Source of the DNA: an uncultured Intestinimonas sp.
GTDB taxonomy: Bacteria > Bacillota_A > Clostridia > Oscillospirales > Oscillospiraceae
Length of the DNA stretch: 5,079 bases
Direction: 5' to 3'
Assembly (NCBI GenBank): GCA_958435885.1
Contig: CAUBHZ010000167.1
Coordinates: 1-5,079 of the forward strand
The notes below the pieces were generated by a model that was given only the letters and a program-made list of their open reading frames with translations, did not search any database and was not told where the DNA came from. Made by a program: the position numbers and the translations under genes. Of the stretch, positions 4,296 to 5,079 are shown in pieces (position 1 is the first letter of the stretch; every line of letters starts with the position of its first letter).

Positions 4296-5079
4296 ATGTT
4301 GCAGTATATCGAGACCACGGGTAAAAACGAGGAGGAGGCCATCAACGCCGCCCTCCGGAAGCTGGGCCTGGACCGGGACGAGGTCTCCGTGGAGGTGCTG
4401 GAGCGGGCCAAGAGCGGCTTTCTGGGCATTGGCGGCAGCCCCGCCAAGGTGAAGGTAACCTACGAGGTGCCCGACGAGCCCGCCCCCAAGGCCGAAGCGC
4501 CCAAGGCCGAGCCCGTCAGGGCCGAAGCGCCCAAAGCCAAAGTCCCCAAGGCCGAGCCGGTGAAGGCGGAGGAGCCCGCCGCTCCCGCCGCCCAGCCCAA
4601 GACCGAGCCTGACACCCAGGCCGCCGAGTCCGCCCCCGCCGGGGATCGGACCGAGGCCATCACCGCCTTCCTCACCGGCCTCATGGCCCATATGGGCGTG
4701 TCGGCCACCCCCCGCATCGCCATGGGGGAGGACGGCAGCTATAAGGTGGAGCTGGTGGGCGAGGGCCTGGGTGCCCTCATCGGCCGCCGGGGCGAGACCC
4801 TGGACGCCATCCAGCAGCTCACCAGCTACTCCGTCAACCGGGGCCAGTCCAAGCGGGTCCGCATCCACGTGGACGCCGAGGGCTACCGGGCCAAGCGGGA
4901 GGAGTCCCTGGAGCGCCTGGCCCGGAAGGTGGCCGGGAAGGTGGTCAAGTACCGCCGGAACGTGACCCTGGAGCCCATGAACGCCTACGAGCGCCATGTG
5001 ATCCACACCGCCCTCCAGGACTACCCCGACGTGACCACCTACTCCACCGGCACTGAGCCCAACCGCCGCACCATCGTGG
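4296..5079 (+). CDS. jag: RNA-binding protein Jag/KhpB (KH and R3H), 3' end cut
   Basis: A cytoplasmic RNA-binding protein, also called KhpB/EloR, usually encoded beside yidC and linked in other Firmicutes to cell elongation and small-RNA binding. The window gives 261 codons without a stop, and the end is truncated by the window edge. The Jag-N domain (1-52) carries the motif GFLGIGG (41-47). A linker of about 60 residues rich in Pro, Ala, Lys and Glu with PKAE repeats follows (53-115). The KH domain (116-192) has GALIGRRGETLDAIQ (159-173) with the GRRG loop. The R3H domain follows, with R233 and H237 in NAYERHVIH. The final TGTEPNRRTIV matches the family's near-terminal GEEPNRR motif, so only a few residues should be missing. 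AAGGAG lies 12 bases before the ATG, somewhat long, but the start is confirmed by the domain's first residues. It is in the same transcription unit as yidC. Confidence 0.95.
   Translation, partial: MLQYIETTGKNEEEAINAALRKLGLDRDEVSVEVLERAKSGFLGIGGSPAKVKVTYEVPDEPAPKAEAPKAEPVRAEAPKAKVPKAEPVKAEEPAAPAAQPKTEPDTQAAESAPAGDRTEAITAFLTGLMAHMGVSATPRIAMGEDGSYKVELVGEGLGALIGRRGETLDAIQQLTSYSVNRGQSKRVRIHVDAEGYRAKREESLERLARKVAGKVVKYRRNVTLEPMNAYERHVIHTALQDYPDVTTYSTGTEPNRRTIV
4491..4558 (+). repeat. Short direct repeats in jag linker
   Basis: GCCGAAGCGCCCAA occurs at 4491-4504 and again at 4521-4534, a 30-base offset. CCCAAGGCCGAGCC occurs at 4500-4513 and 4545-4558. They encode the PKAE-type units of the Jag linker (residues about 64-92). 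Such in-frame repeats tend to vary in number between strains. Confidence 0.6.

Noticed and set aside
2837..4447. Long open frame on the minus strand (536 codons) antisense to yidC and jag
   Set aside because: The product is Gly/Leu/Val/His-rich with no recognisable fold. The opposite strand encodes an unmistakable YidC.
4083..5006. Minus-strand open frame antisense to yidC tail and jag
   Set aside because: Low-complexity Gly/Leu/Ala product. Jag is clearly encoded on the plus strand.

Overview
The window is a chromosomal replication-origin neighbourhood from a GC-rich, Gram-positive-type bacterium. Gene order is dnaA (minus strand), then a 470-bp AT-richer divergent intergenic region, then rpmH, rnpA, yidD, yidC and jag/khpB on the plus strand. 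This is the classical oriC-flanking cluster of Firmicutes. GC- and Ala-rich coding sequence, a YidC with no lipoprotein signal and a Jag-N/KH/R3H protein point to a high-GC member of Clostridia, probably Oscillospiraceae (Flavonifractor/Intestinimonas-like). That family assignment is inference from style and recollection, not from a search.

Layout. Bases 1-188 hold no gene but a dense run of perfect inverted repeats, part of which looks like a dispersed REP/MITE-like intergenic element, followed by a probable dnaA terminator. Bases 189-1517 are dnaA, complete and with intact motifs. Bases 1518-1987 are the divergent regulatory/origin region. It has a dnaA promoter with an 8+8-bp palindrome abutting its -10, two TTTTCCACA DnaA boxes just upstream of that promoter's -35, a weaker opposite-strand box, a strong rpmH promoter and a leader with two tight stem-loops. 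Bases 1988-4270 are rpmH, rnpA, yidD and yidC, closely spaced. Bases 4296-5079 are jag/khpB, cut by the right edge probably only a few codons short of its end.

How they work together. DnaA initiates replication and probably controls its own promoter through the adjacent boxes. L34 and the RNase P protein serve translation and tRNA maturation. YidD and YidC act in membrane-protein insertion. Jag/KhpB is an RNA-binding partner usually encoded next to yidC. I see no undescribed multi-gene system. The points most worth a second look are the palindrome at the dnaA start site, the palindromic repeat cluster after dnaA, the roughly 190-residue charged tail of YidC, and possible leader structures upstream of dnaA and rpmH.
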